Assembly: GCA_021772515.1 (NCBI GenBank)
Contig: JAJFLU010000052.1
Location: 1-64,000, forward strand
Length of the DNA stretch: 64,000 nucleotides
Direction of reading: 5' to 3'
Origin: Opitutales bacterium
GTDB taxonomy: Bacteria; Verrucomicrobiota; Verrucomicrobiia; Opitutales; UBA2987
Part shown: one piece after another, positions 1 through 8,010 of the stretch
Numbering within the stretch: the stretch's first letter is position 1
Layout: each line of letters opens with the position of its first letter
Translations under genes and position numbers: made by a program
Notes under the pieces: model-generated
The model's database searches: none
The model's input: only the letters and a program-made list of their open reading frames with translations
Told to the model about the DNA's origin: nothing

Positions 1-10
1 AGGGTAAAAA

Positions 11-72
11 GTTTTTTCGAGTCCTTCCTCCGACGAGTTATAGGGACCCATTCTCGGAAGGACTCAAAAAAC
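11..72. repeat. Long hairpin-forming inverted repeat
   Basis: The arms at 11-28 and 56-72 are complementary over 17 bp with one bulged base and enclose a 27-nt loop. The outer ends are T-rich on the 5' side and A-rich on the 3' side, which is the reverse of a rho-independent terminator on either strand, so a terminator is unlikely. No open frame with coding character spans it. It could be a REP-like or MITE-like unit or a structured RNA cut off from its context by the window edge. Confidence 0.5.
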
Positions 73-102
73 TCGGCAATCATCATGGGGCAACCTACAA
101 GA

Positions 103-141
103 GCAAGACGAAGAGGAAGAGGAAGAGCGGGAGGGATGAGA
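103..141. repeat. Purine-rich GACGAAGAGGAAGAGG-type tract
   Basis: This is a low-complexity purine stretch whose complement matches the polypyrimidine tracts found between genes at 12254-12370, 12470-12530, 13142-13210, 23058-23110 and 23980-24040. A similar tract at 39474-39516 sits at the same place relative to a promoter-like repeat, about 60-120 bp upstream of it. No function can be read from the sequence. Confidence 0.5.
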
Positions 142-204
142 TGAGTATAGTCTGGACGTCGTTTGTGGTTTGGATGGCTGGATACCTTTTTTGGGGTATA
201 TTTT

Positions 205-300
205 GTACTAATTATTATTAATTTTGGGTTTTTTAGCGAACGCAGCACGCGCAGCCAACGTAGTCATTGTGGTTTTTCGTTTTTTTGGTATAATGTTGGC
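205..300 (+). repeat. Dispersed intergenic element, copy 1, with promoter-like core
   Basis: This roughly 95-bp stretch is closely similar to 39632-39727 and, in its second half, to the minus strand of 13990-14085. Shared parts are a GTACTAATTA block, a run of T, GCGAACGCAGC units, and TAGTCATTGTGG followed by a T-rich stretch. It contains TTGTGG at 267-272 and TATAAT at 289-294, 16 bp apart, which fits a sigma-70 promoter. It reads toward ffh, about 250 bp upstream of that start. Confidence 0.7.
267..294 (+). promoter_or_regulatory. Putative promoter of ffh inside repeat copy 1
   Basis: A TTGTGG -35-like box and a perfect TATAAT -10 box are separated by 16 bp, giving a transcription start near 301 and a leader of about 250 nt before ffh. 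The same two boxes with the same spacing occur in copy 3 of the repeat at 39694-39721. The match is direct; activity is inferred. Confidence 0.5.
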
Positions 301-550
301 TGAATCACGAACTTGAACCCGGATGAACCTAATTATGATTTTTGCTACTTATTTTTCTTTTATTGGACTGCGGCTCTGGAATTGCTGGCGGATTGAGTCC
401 TTTTTCGTAAATATAACCGTTGCCACGGGGTTATTGCCCCTCGCAAAATCAATAATTGTTTTACTTGAATCGACGAAACGAAATTTCGCGCCGCCGGCCA
501 TTGGGCGGGGAATGACTTACTAAATCTTTAATCAATTTTTTTTTGAGAAT

Positions 551-1924
551 ATGTTTGAAACATTGACAGATCGACTGGGCAAGGCCCTCCGTAATCTTCG
601 CGGGGTGGGTAAATTGTCCGATGAGAATATGGGGGCGGCTTTGCAGGAGGTGCGTTCGGCCTTGCTGGGGGCGGATGTCCACTTTCGGGTGGCTCGTGAA
701 TTTGTCGAGCGGGTGAAAACGGAATGCGCCGGGCAGGAGGTGACCAAATCGGTGACGCCAGGGCAGATGGTCGTAAAAATCATCAACGAGGAACTGGTCC
801 GGCTTCTGGGCGAGGGGACGGCGGAACTGGCGGACAAAAAGCCTTTGCGGGTGCTGCTGGTGGGGCTGCATGGTTCGGGTAAAACGACCACTGCGGTGAA
901 GTTGGCCCTGCGTTTGCGGTCTCAGGGGTATCAACCTCTGGTCGTCGCCTGCGATGTCTATCGCCCCGCCGCAATCGACCAACTGGAAGCGCTTGCGGGG
1001 CGGGAATCGGTGCTTTTTTACGCAAACCGCAATTCCAAAAATGTGCCGGGGATCGCGAAGGAAGCGCTCGATTTCGCCAAGACTCAGGCGGCAAACGCGA
1101 TCATTTTCGATACGGCGGGAAGACTCCAAATGGATGGGGATTTGATCGAGGAAATCAAACTGGTCAATAAAAAGGCTTTGCCCGATGAGGTTCTTCTGGT
1201 GGCGGACAGTGCCTTGGGCCAGGAGGCAGTCAATGTGGCGAAATCGTTTCACGAAGCGGTGAAGCTGACGGGGATCGTGCTGACCAAGCTGGATGGCGAT
1301 GCCCGTGGCGGGGCGGCGCTTTCCATGAAGGCGGTCACGGGGGTGCCCATCAAGTTTGTCGGAACCGGTGAAAAGCTGGAGGATATTGAGGTTTTTCACC
1401 CGGACCGGATGGCTTCACGCATCCTCGGAATGGGAGACGTTGTCACGCTGGTGGAAAAAGCCCAGGAGTCGGTGAACATCGAGGATGCCGAAAAGTTAGC
1501 CAAAAAACTTCGCAGCTCCGATTTCAACCTGGAAGATTTCCTGGATCAGTTGAAACAGGTGAAAAAGATGGGTTCGATGAGCAGTTTGATGAAATTGATT
1601 CCGGGCGCGGGAAAGATGGAATTCGGCGACAAGGAGGAAAAACAGATGAAGCGGACCGAGGCCATCATCCTTTCCATGACACCAAAAGAGCGGCAAAATC
1701 CGCGAATTCTCGGCGGGAGTCGACGAAAGAGAATCGCCAGCGGTTCCGGAGTGCAGGTGCGGGATGTCAACGCCCTGCTCAAGCAATTTGGCCAGATGCG
1801 CAAGATGATGAAAAAAATGAAAGGCGCGGGTGGAAAGAAGATGATGCGTCAGATGGAGGCAATGACCGGAGGCGGCAAGGGCGCGCCGGGTATGGGGGCG
1901 CCAGGTATGGGTGGTTTCAGATAA
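551..1924 (+). CDS. ffh: Signal recognition particle protein Ffh
   Basis: This 457-residue protein is the GTPase of the bacterial signal recognition particle, which binds signal sequences of nascent membrane proteins together with 4.5S RNA and docks at FtsY. The N-domain helix bundle covers residues 1-90. The G domain has the P-loop GLHGSGKT at 105-112, DTAGR near 189 and [10 protein letters not shown] near 245. The methionine-rich M domain runs from about 300 to 435 and ends in a Gly/Met tail. Length and order of motifs are normal for the family. The Shine-Dalgarno signal is weak. The antisense open frames across this gene are shadows caused by its GC-rich codon use. A downstream aldolase gene follows after 24 bp and may be co-transcribed. 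Confidence 0.98.
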   Translation: MFETLTDRLGKALRNLRGVGKLSDENMGAALQEVRSALLGADVHFRVAREFVERVKTECAGQEVTKSVTPGQMVVKIINEELVRLLGEGTAELADKKPLRVLLVGLHGSGKTTTAVKLALRLRSQGYQPLVVACDVYRPAAIDQLEALAGRESVLFYANRNSKNVPGIAKEALDFAKTQAANAIIFDTAGRLQMDGDLIEEIKLVNKKALPDEVLLVADSALGQEAVNVAKSFHEAVKLTGIVLTKLDGDARGGAALSMKAVTGVPIKFVGTGEKLEDIEVFHPDRMASRILGMGDVVTLVEKAQESVNIEDAEKLAKKLRSSDFNLEDFLDQLKQVKKMGSMSSLMKLIPGAGKMEFGDKEEKQMKRTEAIILSMTPKERQNPRILGGSRRKRIASGSGVQVRDVNALLKQFGQMRKMMKKMKGAGGKKMMRQMEAMTGGGKGAPGMGAPGMGGFR

Positions 1925-1948
1925 GCGAGAACATTTTGAGGAAAGAGC

Positions 1949-2701
1949 ATGAGTAATAATTTTCGAAAACGATTGATTGATGGGGAGTTGCTGATTGGGT
2001 CGGTGGTGACTTTGGCCAGCCCGGAAGTGGCTGAGATACTGGCCGAGGCGGGTTGCGACTGGCTTTTTATCGATGGGGAGCATTCGCCGCTGGGGCCGAG
2101 GGATATCCAGGCGGTATTGCAGGCGGCAGAACCCAAATGCGCCGGTGTAGTGCGAGTATCTTCGAGCGAGGAGGAGCCGATTAAAAAAGCTCTCGATGTG
2201 GGTGCGGCGGGTATAATTGTGCCGCAGGTGAATACTGCTGAACAGGCCAGAAATGTGGTCAAATACAGCAAATATGGACCCCTGGGGAATCGCGGCGTGG
2301 GTTTGGCAAGGGCCCATCGATACGGTCTCGGTTTCCTGCGATACCTGGAAAAGGCCAATGAGGAAACTGCGGTCATTTTGCAGGCGGAAAGCGCGGAAGC
2401 TGTGGAAAATATCGAGGCCATAACCGATGTTGAGGGTGTCGATGCGATTTTGATTGGGCCGTGGGATCTTTCCGCCAGTTTTGGGAAAACGGGACAATTG
2501 GATGATCCCGAGGTTTTGGAGGCCATCGGGAAAGTTGAGGAGGTGTGTCGGAAAAAGGAGATTCGGCTGGGGATTTTCGGAACCAATGCCGATGCGGTGA
2601 GACCATACATCGAACGAGGATTTACTTTGATTGCGGCGGGCGTTGATGTTAATTTTGTGGTCAATGGCGCCTGTAATATTCTATCCGACCTGAGGCCATA
2701 A
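1949..2701 (+). CDS. HpcH/HpaI family class II aldolase
   Basis: This 250-residue protein belongs to the HpcH/HpaI aldolase/citrate lyase family, metal-dependent enzymes that cleave 2-keto-3-deoxy or 4-hydroxy-2-oxo acids to pyruvate plus an aldehyde. The IDGEHSP motif at 41-47 carries the catalytic histidine. Arg69, Glu147 and Asp173 (in IGPWDLSASFG) match the pyruvate- and metal-binding positions of the family. A GAGGAAAG Shine-Dalgarno stretch precedes the ATG by a few bases and supports this start. No other sugar-acid or aromatic catabolism gene lies nearby, so the substrate cannot be assigned. The short gap behind ffh suggests read-through rather than shared function. Confidence 0.9.
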   Translation: MSNNFRKRLIDGELLIGSVVTLASPEVAEILAEAGCDWLFIDGEHSPLGPRDIQAVLQAAEPKCAGVVRVSSSEEEPIKKALDVGAAGIIVPQVNTAEQARNVVKYSKYGPLGNRGVGLARAHRYGLGFLRYLEKANEETAVILQAESAEAVENIEAITDVEGVDAILIGPWDLSASFGKTGQLDDPEVLEAIGKVEEVCRKKEIRLGIFGTNADAVRPYIERGFTLIAAGVDVNFVVNGACNILSDLRP

Positions 2702-2751
2702 GGGAAGCCGTTCCGCTGCCCTCCCCCACCTGTCTACCGCCGCGCCCCATC

Positions 2752-3723
2752 ATGCCTTTCGTCGAAAATTCCTCCTACCGGCCACCGCTCTTTCTAAAAA
2801 ACGCCCACCTGCAAACGAGCCTGCCGACGCTGTTTAGAAAAGTCCGGGGCTTTGAATACCGGCGGGAGCGGATTGACACCCCGGATGGCGATTTTCTCGA
2901 TCTCGATTGGTCGGAAACAGGCTCCAAAAAGGTCTGTATTTTATGTCACGGACTGGAATCCAACTCGGGGGAGCCCTACATGATGGGCATGGTGCGGGCG
3001 TTTAATCGGCGCGATTGGGATGCCGTGGCAATGAATTTCCGGGGTTGCAGCGGGGAGCCGAATCGGCACCTGCGATCGTATCACAGCGGGGCCACGGATG
3101 ACCTGCAAACGGTGGTTGCGCATATTGAAGGACTGAGCCGCTACGAAGAAATCGTGGTGGTGGGTTTCAGCCTTGGAGGAAATTTGGCGCTCAAATATAT
3201 TGGGGAGCGAGGCGGCAATGTTTCTCCAATCCTGTCAGGCGCGGCTGCCGTCTCTGTTCCCTGTGATCTCGAATCCTGTTCGGGACAAATGGCGCAGTGG
3301 GAGAACCGGTTTTACATGCGGCGTTTCATAAAAAAACTGAACCGTAAAATGGAGATTAAATGCAGATTCCCGGAGGCTCATTTTCGATTCGAGGAGTTCC
3401 TGAAGATGACGACCTTCAAGGAGTTTGACGACCACTACACGGGTCCGGTTCACGGTTTCAAGGACGCAGTCGATTACTGGAATCGATGCAGTTGTCGGCA
3501 ATTTTTGCACGATATTCAGGTGCCGACACTCCTCATCAATGCCGAAGATGACCCATTTTTGACCGAGCGATGCCACCCGACTTCCGAAGCCGAGGAGAAC
3601 CCGAGTTTTTATTTTGAAAAACCAGCCCACGGAGGGCATGTGGGGTTTATGTCCAGGAATTCAAATGGTGAATACTGGCACGAAAAACGGGTGGCCGATT
3701 TCCTTAGCGTGAAGCCCGATTGA
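2752..3723 (+). CDS. YheT-type alpha/beta hydrolase
   Basis: This 323-residue protein belongs to the YheT/embryogenesis-associated EMB8 branch of alpha/beta hydrolases, probable carboxylesterases acting on unknown lipid-like substrates. The N-terminal FLKNAHLQT signature at 14-22 is typical of the family. The nucleophile is Ser140 in GFSLGG, the oxyanion-hole region is CHGLES at 65-70, the acid is Asp266 or Asp267 in NAEDDPFL, and the base is His296 in GGHVGF, so the triad is complete. Its last 20 bp overlap the end of the convergent histidine kinase gene, so both stop codons lie inside the neighbouring gene. Substrate unknown. Confidence 0.9.
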   Translation: MPFVENSSYRPPLFLKNAHLQTSLPTLFRKVRGFEYRRERIDTPDGDFLDLDWSETGSKKVCILCHGLESNSGEPYMMGMVRAFNRRDWDAVAMNFRGCSGEPNRHLRSYHSGATDDLQTVVAHIEGLSRYEEIVVVGFSLGGNLALKYIGERGGNVSPILSGAAAVSVPCDLESCSGQMAQWENRFYMRRFIKKLNRKMEIKCRFPEAHFRFEEFLKMTTFKEFDDHYTGPVHGFKDAVDYWNRCSCRQFLHDIQVPTLLINAEDDPFLTERCHPTSEAEENPSFYFEKPAHGGHVGFMSRNSNGEYWHEKRVADFLSVKPD

Positions 3724-6700
3724 CAGATTTGTGAGCGCCGGCGAGGGCTTCTTTTAGGTGGTTGAGAACGACCGGCTTGGGAACATGGTCATCGATGCCT
3801 TCGGCCAGACATTTTTCCCGATCCTCCTTTAAAGCAAAAGCCGTTACGGCAATGATATATATGCTTTTTCGACCCTCCCCGCATTCACCGGAGCGAATCC
3901 GTCGGGTAATTTCCAACCCACTCATGTCCGGCAACTGCAAATCCATAAGCAAGAGATCAAATTGGCCATTTTTAATACTGCCCAAGACCTCCTTTCCGTT
4001 CTCGGCGAGGTGGGCCTTGTAGCCGATATTAGAGAGAATTTCGAACATGAGGCGCCGGTTCACCGGGTTGTCCTCTGCAACCAGTATTTTCAACGGGAAA
4101 TCCGATGAAAAATCTCGATTGACGTGGCTGAATTTAAGAGGAGTTTTGGCCTGCGCAATCTCTCCGGATTCCCGGGCAACAATGGTAAAATAAAAAGTTG
4201 AACCCCTTTCGGGTTGGCTTTCCACCCAGATACGGCCTCCCATTTTTTCACTTAGCCGTTTACAAATGACAAGGCCGAGCCCGGTGCCGCCGTATTCGCG
4301 AGTAGTGGAGGAATCGACTTGGGAAAAGGGCGCAAACAGACGCTCCACCTTGTCCGCCGGTATTCCGATTCCAGTATCCTTGACGGCAAAAAGGATCTCC
4401 CAATCAGAGCCCTCCAACTTCCTCGTCTCGACTTCGACCGATACCTCGCCCTCGAAAGTAAATTTTTCAGCGTTATTGATCAGATTCAAAAGAATTTGGC
4501 GCAGTCGATGGAAATCACCAATAAAGACCCCGCTGGAGTTGTCTTTAACATTGTAATTCAGACCGATGTTTTTGTCTTTGGCCTTAATATGCACCAACTC
4601 CAGAGCTTCTAAAACAGCGACTTCCAGTTTAAAAGGAGCCTCCTCCAATTCGATGGTTTGGGAGTCGATTTTTGAAAAATCGAGAACGTTGTTGATCAAC
4701 TCGAGGAGAGCTTTGCCGCTACGATTGATAATTTGCAGGTATTCCTCCTGTTCGGGTTGAATATCGGTTTGTTCGAGCAGATCGGCAAACCCCAGAATTG
4801 CGTTCATGGGGGTGCGGATTTCGTGGCTCATCATGGCCAAAAATTCGCCTTTTGCCGAGCTGGCAGCATCTGCGGCGTTCTTAGCATGAAGCAACGCCAT
4901 CTCGGTTCGCTTGCTTTCAATAAATCCTCCGATACTGGCTGCGACTGCTGTAAAAACCGCCACTTCGCTCTCCTGCCATTTGTGCGATTGCTGGAAGCTG
5001 GCAAACCCGATAATTCCCCAGTATTCAGTATCCCGGAAAATGGGAACAAAAAGAGCGGATAATTCTTCCGGCCATGAAAACAGTTTACGCACATTTGTTG
5101 AGAAATCCTTGCTATAGCCCTGAATCGCTCCAGCCTCGGAAAGGGTTTCGTACCAACCGGGCAATTTGTCCTGATAGGAAATATTTTGCAAAAAAGAGCC
5201 TCCAATTTCTTCTTCGGAGGAATCTTCCGGCCATAAAAACCGCAGACTCATTCCAGGGGAATCGTTCGCCGGGCCATTATGGTTTTCAAAAACGTAAACT
5301 CGATCAACCCCGGCAGTTTCCCCGAGGGTATCGACAGCTCGCCTGATGGCCTGATCGTAATCTTTAATCGTCAGGAGACTCGTTTTGGCTTTTGCGATCC
5401 CTCCCAACAGCCTATCTCTGGCCTCGATCGATTTTAAGGCATTTTTTCTTTTTGTGATGTCATAGGCCATCCAGATAACTCTGCTTTCTCCATTTTCCTC
5501 ATCGGGAGCCATCCGGGCCAAACGACCCTCAAACCACATTTCTTTACCCTTTCGGGAGCGAGCATATTCAATTACCTGAAGCTGGCCGGTTTGAATGGTC
5601 TCGACCACAGCCGTGTGAAACCTTTCGGCAATTTCGGGAGGATAAATATCGAAATACGTTTTCCCTTTTATTTCCTTGGCCGCATCAGTGAGATGCGAAG
5701 GGAAACTGCTGGGAGAAGAGAAAACCTCTAGGTAACGCCCCTGTGCGGAAATAATATAGGCAATATCGGGCATGGCATCGAGAAATGCTCGCAAACGCTG
5801 CTCATTTTGCCGAATGACTTCCTCTCGGGATTTATACTCGGTAAGGATCGCCGCCAAACTCAAACCGGTCAGACTCAAAATACCCACGAACACCCAAAGA
5901 AACAAGGGGGGCTGGGAGTGCATCTTGATGGCATCCGGCCCCACGACATCCTGCAATTCCCACACCGCCATTATGAAAAGGATGAGGATGCCGATGGTTG
6001 CCCCTCTTTGCCCGAACCGAATGGCCGACCAGGCTAATATCGGGAAAATAGCCAATTCCAGCGGGTAACTCAAGGTATCGCTGGGAGCCCAATTGCCAAA
6101 AACCATCGCCCCGAAAAAGATGAGTGTGCCCAGCCAAACCAGCACCTCGGCGGCTTGCCTGTTCGTAAAATTGATTCTCGTGCGGGAAAACCAGACAAGC
6201 AAAAAAGGGCCTAGAACAATCATTCCAAGGCATTGGCCCAACCAGCGAATTGACCAGATTCGGTCTATATCAGGTTTGAATTCCGGGTACTGCCAAATGA
6301 GGATGCCGGTCGAAATCGTCGCGTGCGCAAATGTCCCGAGCAGGGTGGCAATGAGGATAAACCCCAGCACATCTTTCAACTTTTCGAGCGAGTTGCTGAA
6401 ATTCACCATCTTTTTCAGGGCAAAGACCGCCAAGGCAATCGTCACAGTGAACGAGACTGCCGACAACAGGGAGTAGAGCCACCCACTGCCCTGCCATAGA
6501 TCGGTTATTGCGGCCCCGATGGCAAATGCGCCCAGATACCGGAACCCAAAAAGCAATACAATCGCTATGGCGACTCCCGAAGGCGGCCAGACCAGCGGCG
6601 CGGTTTTGTCCAAAAGGGCCATATCCACCCCCAATCCCGCCGATCCGCAGTAGATCAATACCACTCCAAATTGCTTTAAAAAGCCGATTGCCCAACCAGA

Positions 6701-6745
6701 TGGACTTCGGGGTACATGCTTCAACAGGGCGGATATTTTAATCAT
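3704..6745 (-). CDS. MASE1-PAS-GAF hybrid sensor histidine kinase
   Basis: This 1013-residue membrane protein is a hybrid two-component sensor. Residues 1-300 form a MASE1-like sensor with about eight membrane segments and the WPPSGVA motif at 53-59. A PAS domain covers about 315-430 and a GAF domain about 455-615. The HisKA domain has the phospho-accepting His641 in SHEIRTPMN. The HATPase domain follows with the N-box near 757 and the GIG and GGTGLGL boxes near 792 and 819-825. A C-terminal receiver has Glu891-Asp892 and the phospho-acceptor Asp935. No separate response regulator gene is adjacent, so output probably goes through a distant phosphotransfer partner. Signal unknown. The gene converges with the YheT-like gene and overlaps it by 20 bp. 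Confidence 0.95.
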   Translation of the reverse strand: MIKISALLKHVPRSPSGWAIGFLKQFGVVLIYCGSAGLGVDMALLDKTAPLVWPPSGVAIAIVLLFGFRYLGAFAIGAAITDLWQGSGWLYSLLSAVSFTVTIALAVFALKKMVNFSNSLEKLKDVLGFILIATLLGTFAHATISTGILIWQYPEFKPDIDRIWSIRWLGQCLGMIVLGPFLLVWFSRTRINFTNRQAAEVLVWLGTLIFFGAMVFGNWAPSDTLSYPLELAIFPILAWSAIRFGQRGATIGILILFIMAVWELQDVVGPDAIKMHSQPPLFLWVFVGILSLTGLSLAAILTEYKSREEVIRQNEQRLRAFLDAMPDIAYIISAQGRYLEVFSSPSSFPSHLTDAAKEIKGKTYFDIYPPEIAERFHTAVVETIQTGQLQVIEYARSRKGKEMWFEGRLARMAPDEENGESRVIWMAYDITKRKNALKSIEARDRLLGGIAKAKTSLLTIKDYDQAIRRAVDTLGETAGVDRVYVFENHNGPANDSPGMSLRFLWPEDSSEEEIGGSFLQNISYQDKLPGWYETLSEAGAIQGYSKDFSTNVRKLFSWPEELSALFVPIFRDTEYWGIIGFASFQQSHKWQESEVAVFTAVAASIGGFIESKRTEMALLHAKNAADAASSAKGEFLAMMSHEIRTPMNAILGFADLLEQTDIQPEQEEYLQIINRSGKALLELINNVLDFSKIDSQTIELEEAPFKLEVAVLEALELVHIKAKDKNIGLNYNVKDNSSGVFIGDFHRLRQILLNLINNAEKFTFEGEVSVEVETRKLEGSDWEILFAVKDTGIGIPADKVERLFAPFSQVDSSTTREYGGTGLGLVICKRLSEKMGGRIWVESQPERGSTFYFTIVARESGEIAQAKTPLKFSHVNRDFSSDFPLKILVAEDNPVNRRLMFEILSNIGYKAHLAENGKEVLGSIKNGQFDLLLMDLQLPDMSGLEITRRIRSGECGEGRKSIYIIAVTAFALKEDREKCLAEGIDDHVPKPVVLNHLKEALAGAHKSVNRASR

Positions 6746-7019
6746 GGGGCATCAGCCAGGGTCTGAAAAGAAGATCCTGCCAGTGGTTAAATAAGTTATT
6801 CCTCACAGTTTTTACAAGAAAACACTGCCCCCCCGAATACTTGGCAAAAATCAATAAACAGTAAGACCGGAACGCGCAATTCTTTTTAAAGAAACCTCTG
6901 CGCGAGGTATTGGGAATGAATGATCTGAGCGAAATGATCCATTGAAATGAAAAACACTTCCCCTCGATAAAATAATGATTTATATTTGCCATCAACCAAT
7001 ATAGACAGGAGACAGGACA

Positions 7020-7319
7020 ATGCCGATTTACGTTTACCAGGTTATCAACGAAGACGATACCGAAGGGGAATCTTTCGAGCTTGAGCAAAGCATGCAAGAG
7101 GCCGCTTTAACAAAACATCCGGTTACGGGACAGCCCGTGCAAAGGGTTTATCAGCCCCCCAATATTTCCTCCAAACACACACCGGGAAAAACGAAAACCC
7201 TGATCGATAACAAAAACGTGGAAAAAGCGGGCTTTACCAAATATGAGAGGGATAAATTGACCGGCAGGTATCATAAGGTGGCGGGTCGAGAGGGTCCCAG
7301 TAAATTCACCCCCACATGA
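7020..7319 (+). CDS. FmdB-like small protein lacking the zinc cysteines
   Basis: This 99-residue protein starts with MPIYVYQ, the hallmark of the FmdB/CxxC_CxxC_SSSS zinc-ribbon family, and continues with the family pattern of a short Phe-Glu stretch, a SMQEAALTKHP segment and PVQRVYQPP. The two CxxC pairs that normally hold zinc are absent; the whole protein has no cysteine. The C-terminal half (60-99) is basic, with GFTKYERDK. A strong AGGAGACAGGA Shine-Dalgarno stretch supports the start, which argues against a pseudogene. The gene is monocistronic and divergent from the kinase gene. Function is unknown; zinc binding is excluded by the sequence. Confidence 0.8.
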   Translation: MPIYVYQVINEDDTEGESFELEQSMQEAALTKHPVTGQPVQRVYQPPNISSKHTPGKTKTLIDNKNVEKAGFTKYERDKLTGRYHKVAGREGPSKFTPT

Positions 7320-7346
7320 ACCGCCTGGCAGGTGCTCCTTGAGCCA

Positions 7347-7724
7347 CTATTTTTGATACCACTCGCCAGCTTCGGATTGCAGCCACATACCCTTGATTGA
7401 GCGCTGGGATATAATCGCGGCACGATGCGCACCCACTTTTTTCGACGTTGAATACGTTCTTATGGCAATGATCGAGTAAATGGTTTTGCGATCCCCATTT
7501 TCTTCTCTAACCAAAGTCTGCTGCTCCGGGGTCAATTCTTTGCGGCTTTCCAGGTAGCCAATATTATTCTCCCCAATATGCCCGGATACCTTCAGGGCAT
7601 CCAGAACGGGCAGCCGCTCACTCATTCGCCTGCGCACTGTAATGTCCTCGGTGGCAGAGAGTTGGAGCGTAAATACAAAAAGGCTTACCAGAAATAACAG
7701 GGCTATGTTCGATGGTTTTTTCAT
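7347..7724 (-). CDS. ydbL: YdbL-like periplasmic protein (DUF1318)
   Basis: This 125-residue protein has a signal peptide (residues 1-24, cleaved after LSA) and a DUF1318 domain. That domain carries a GENNIGYLE segment near 50-58, an REENGDRK segment near 73-80, and a C-terminal stretch ending near GEWYQK that parallels the end of E. coli YdbL. It is the last gene of a ydbH-ynbE-ydbL operon, in the order known from E. coli. There YdbL has been linked to proper assembly of the YdbH-YnbE intermembrane bridge for phospholipid transport. An AAGGA Shine-Dalgarno sequence lies before the ATG. Assignment rests on domain pattern plus gene order, since sequence identity is modest. Confidence 0.82.
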   Translation of the reverse strand: MKKPSNIALLFLVSLFVFTLQLSATEDITVRRRMSERLPVLDALKVSGHIGENNIGYLESRKELTPEQQTLVREENGDRKTIYSIIAIRTYSTSKKVGAHRAAIISQRSIKGMWLQSEAGEWYQK

Positions 7725-7740
7725 TAGTCCTTGATAATAG

Positions 7741-7941
7741 TTAATTGGATTTTATGGCTCCGACGGTGATCAAGTTGTTCGATTCTTCGTCCAGTATTCC
7801 GAAAAACTTCTCAAGCTCACTATCGATATATTGGGTTAATTCCGGGGTGCCTTGATCCTTCTTTTTCAATAGGGAGAAACAGCCTCCCAATATCAGACAG
7901 GAACCAAGCAAAACCAGTAATGTGAAAGTTCGCTTTTTCAT
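7741..7941 (-). CDS. ynbE: YnbE-like lipoprotein
   Basis: This 66-residue lipoprotein has a typical type II signal: MKKR, a hydrophobic core and the lipobox LGGC with the lipidated Cys21. The mature part is only 45 residues, acidic in its second half. In E. coli, YnbE is a 61-residue outer-membrane lipoprotein that stacks on the C-terminus of YdbH. Size, lipobox and position between ydbH and ydbL support the same role here, although little primary-sequence similarity is expected at this length. It is 16 bp upstream of ydbL and 69 bp downstream of ydbH on the same strand. Confidence 0.72.
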   Translation of the reverse strand: MKKRTFTLLVLLGSCLILGGCFSLLKKKDQGTPELTQYIDSELEKFFGILDEESNNLITVGAIKSN

Positions 7942-8010
7942 AAATCAATTAATTAATTAACAGTTTTTTCAATGCCGTAAAAGGCGATTCCGAGTGAGAG
8001 CAATTTTTCA

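Noticed and set aside
11-72. Rho-independent terminator
   Set aside because: T-run on the 5' side and A-run on the 3' side, the wrong polarity on both strands.
323-523. 66-codon plus-strand open frame before ffh
   Set aside because: No ribosome-binding site, no recognisable motif, and it fills the leader between the promoter-like repeat and ffh.
461-1399. 312-codon open frame antisense to ffh
   Set aside because: Overlaps the certain ffh gene; composition rich in His, Gln and Arg is typical of antisense frames.
1496-2664. Two long antisense frames across ffh and the aldolase
   Set aside because: Shadows of the real genes; no family pattern.
6738-7097. 119-codon minus-strand frame between the kinase and the FmdB-like gene
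   Set aside because: Overlaps the FmdB-like gene, which has a good ribosome-binding site and family motif.
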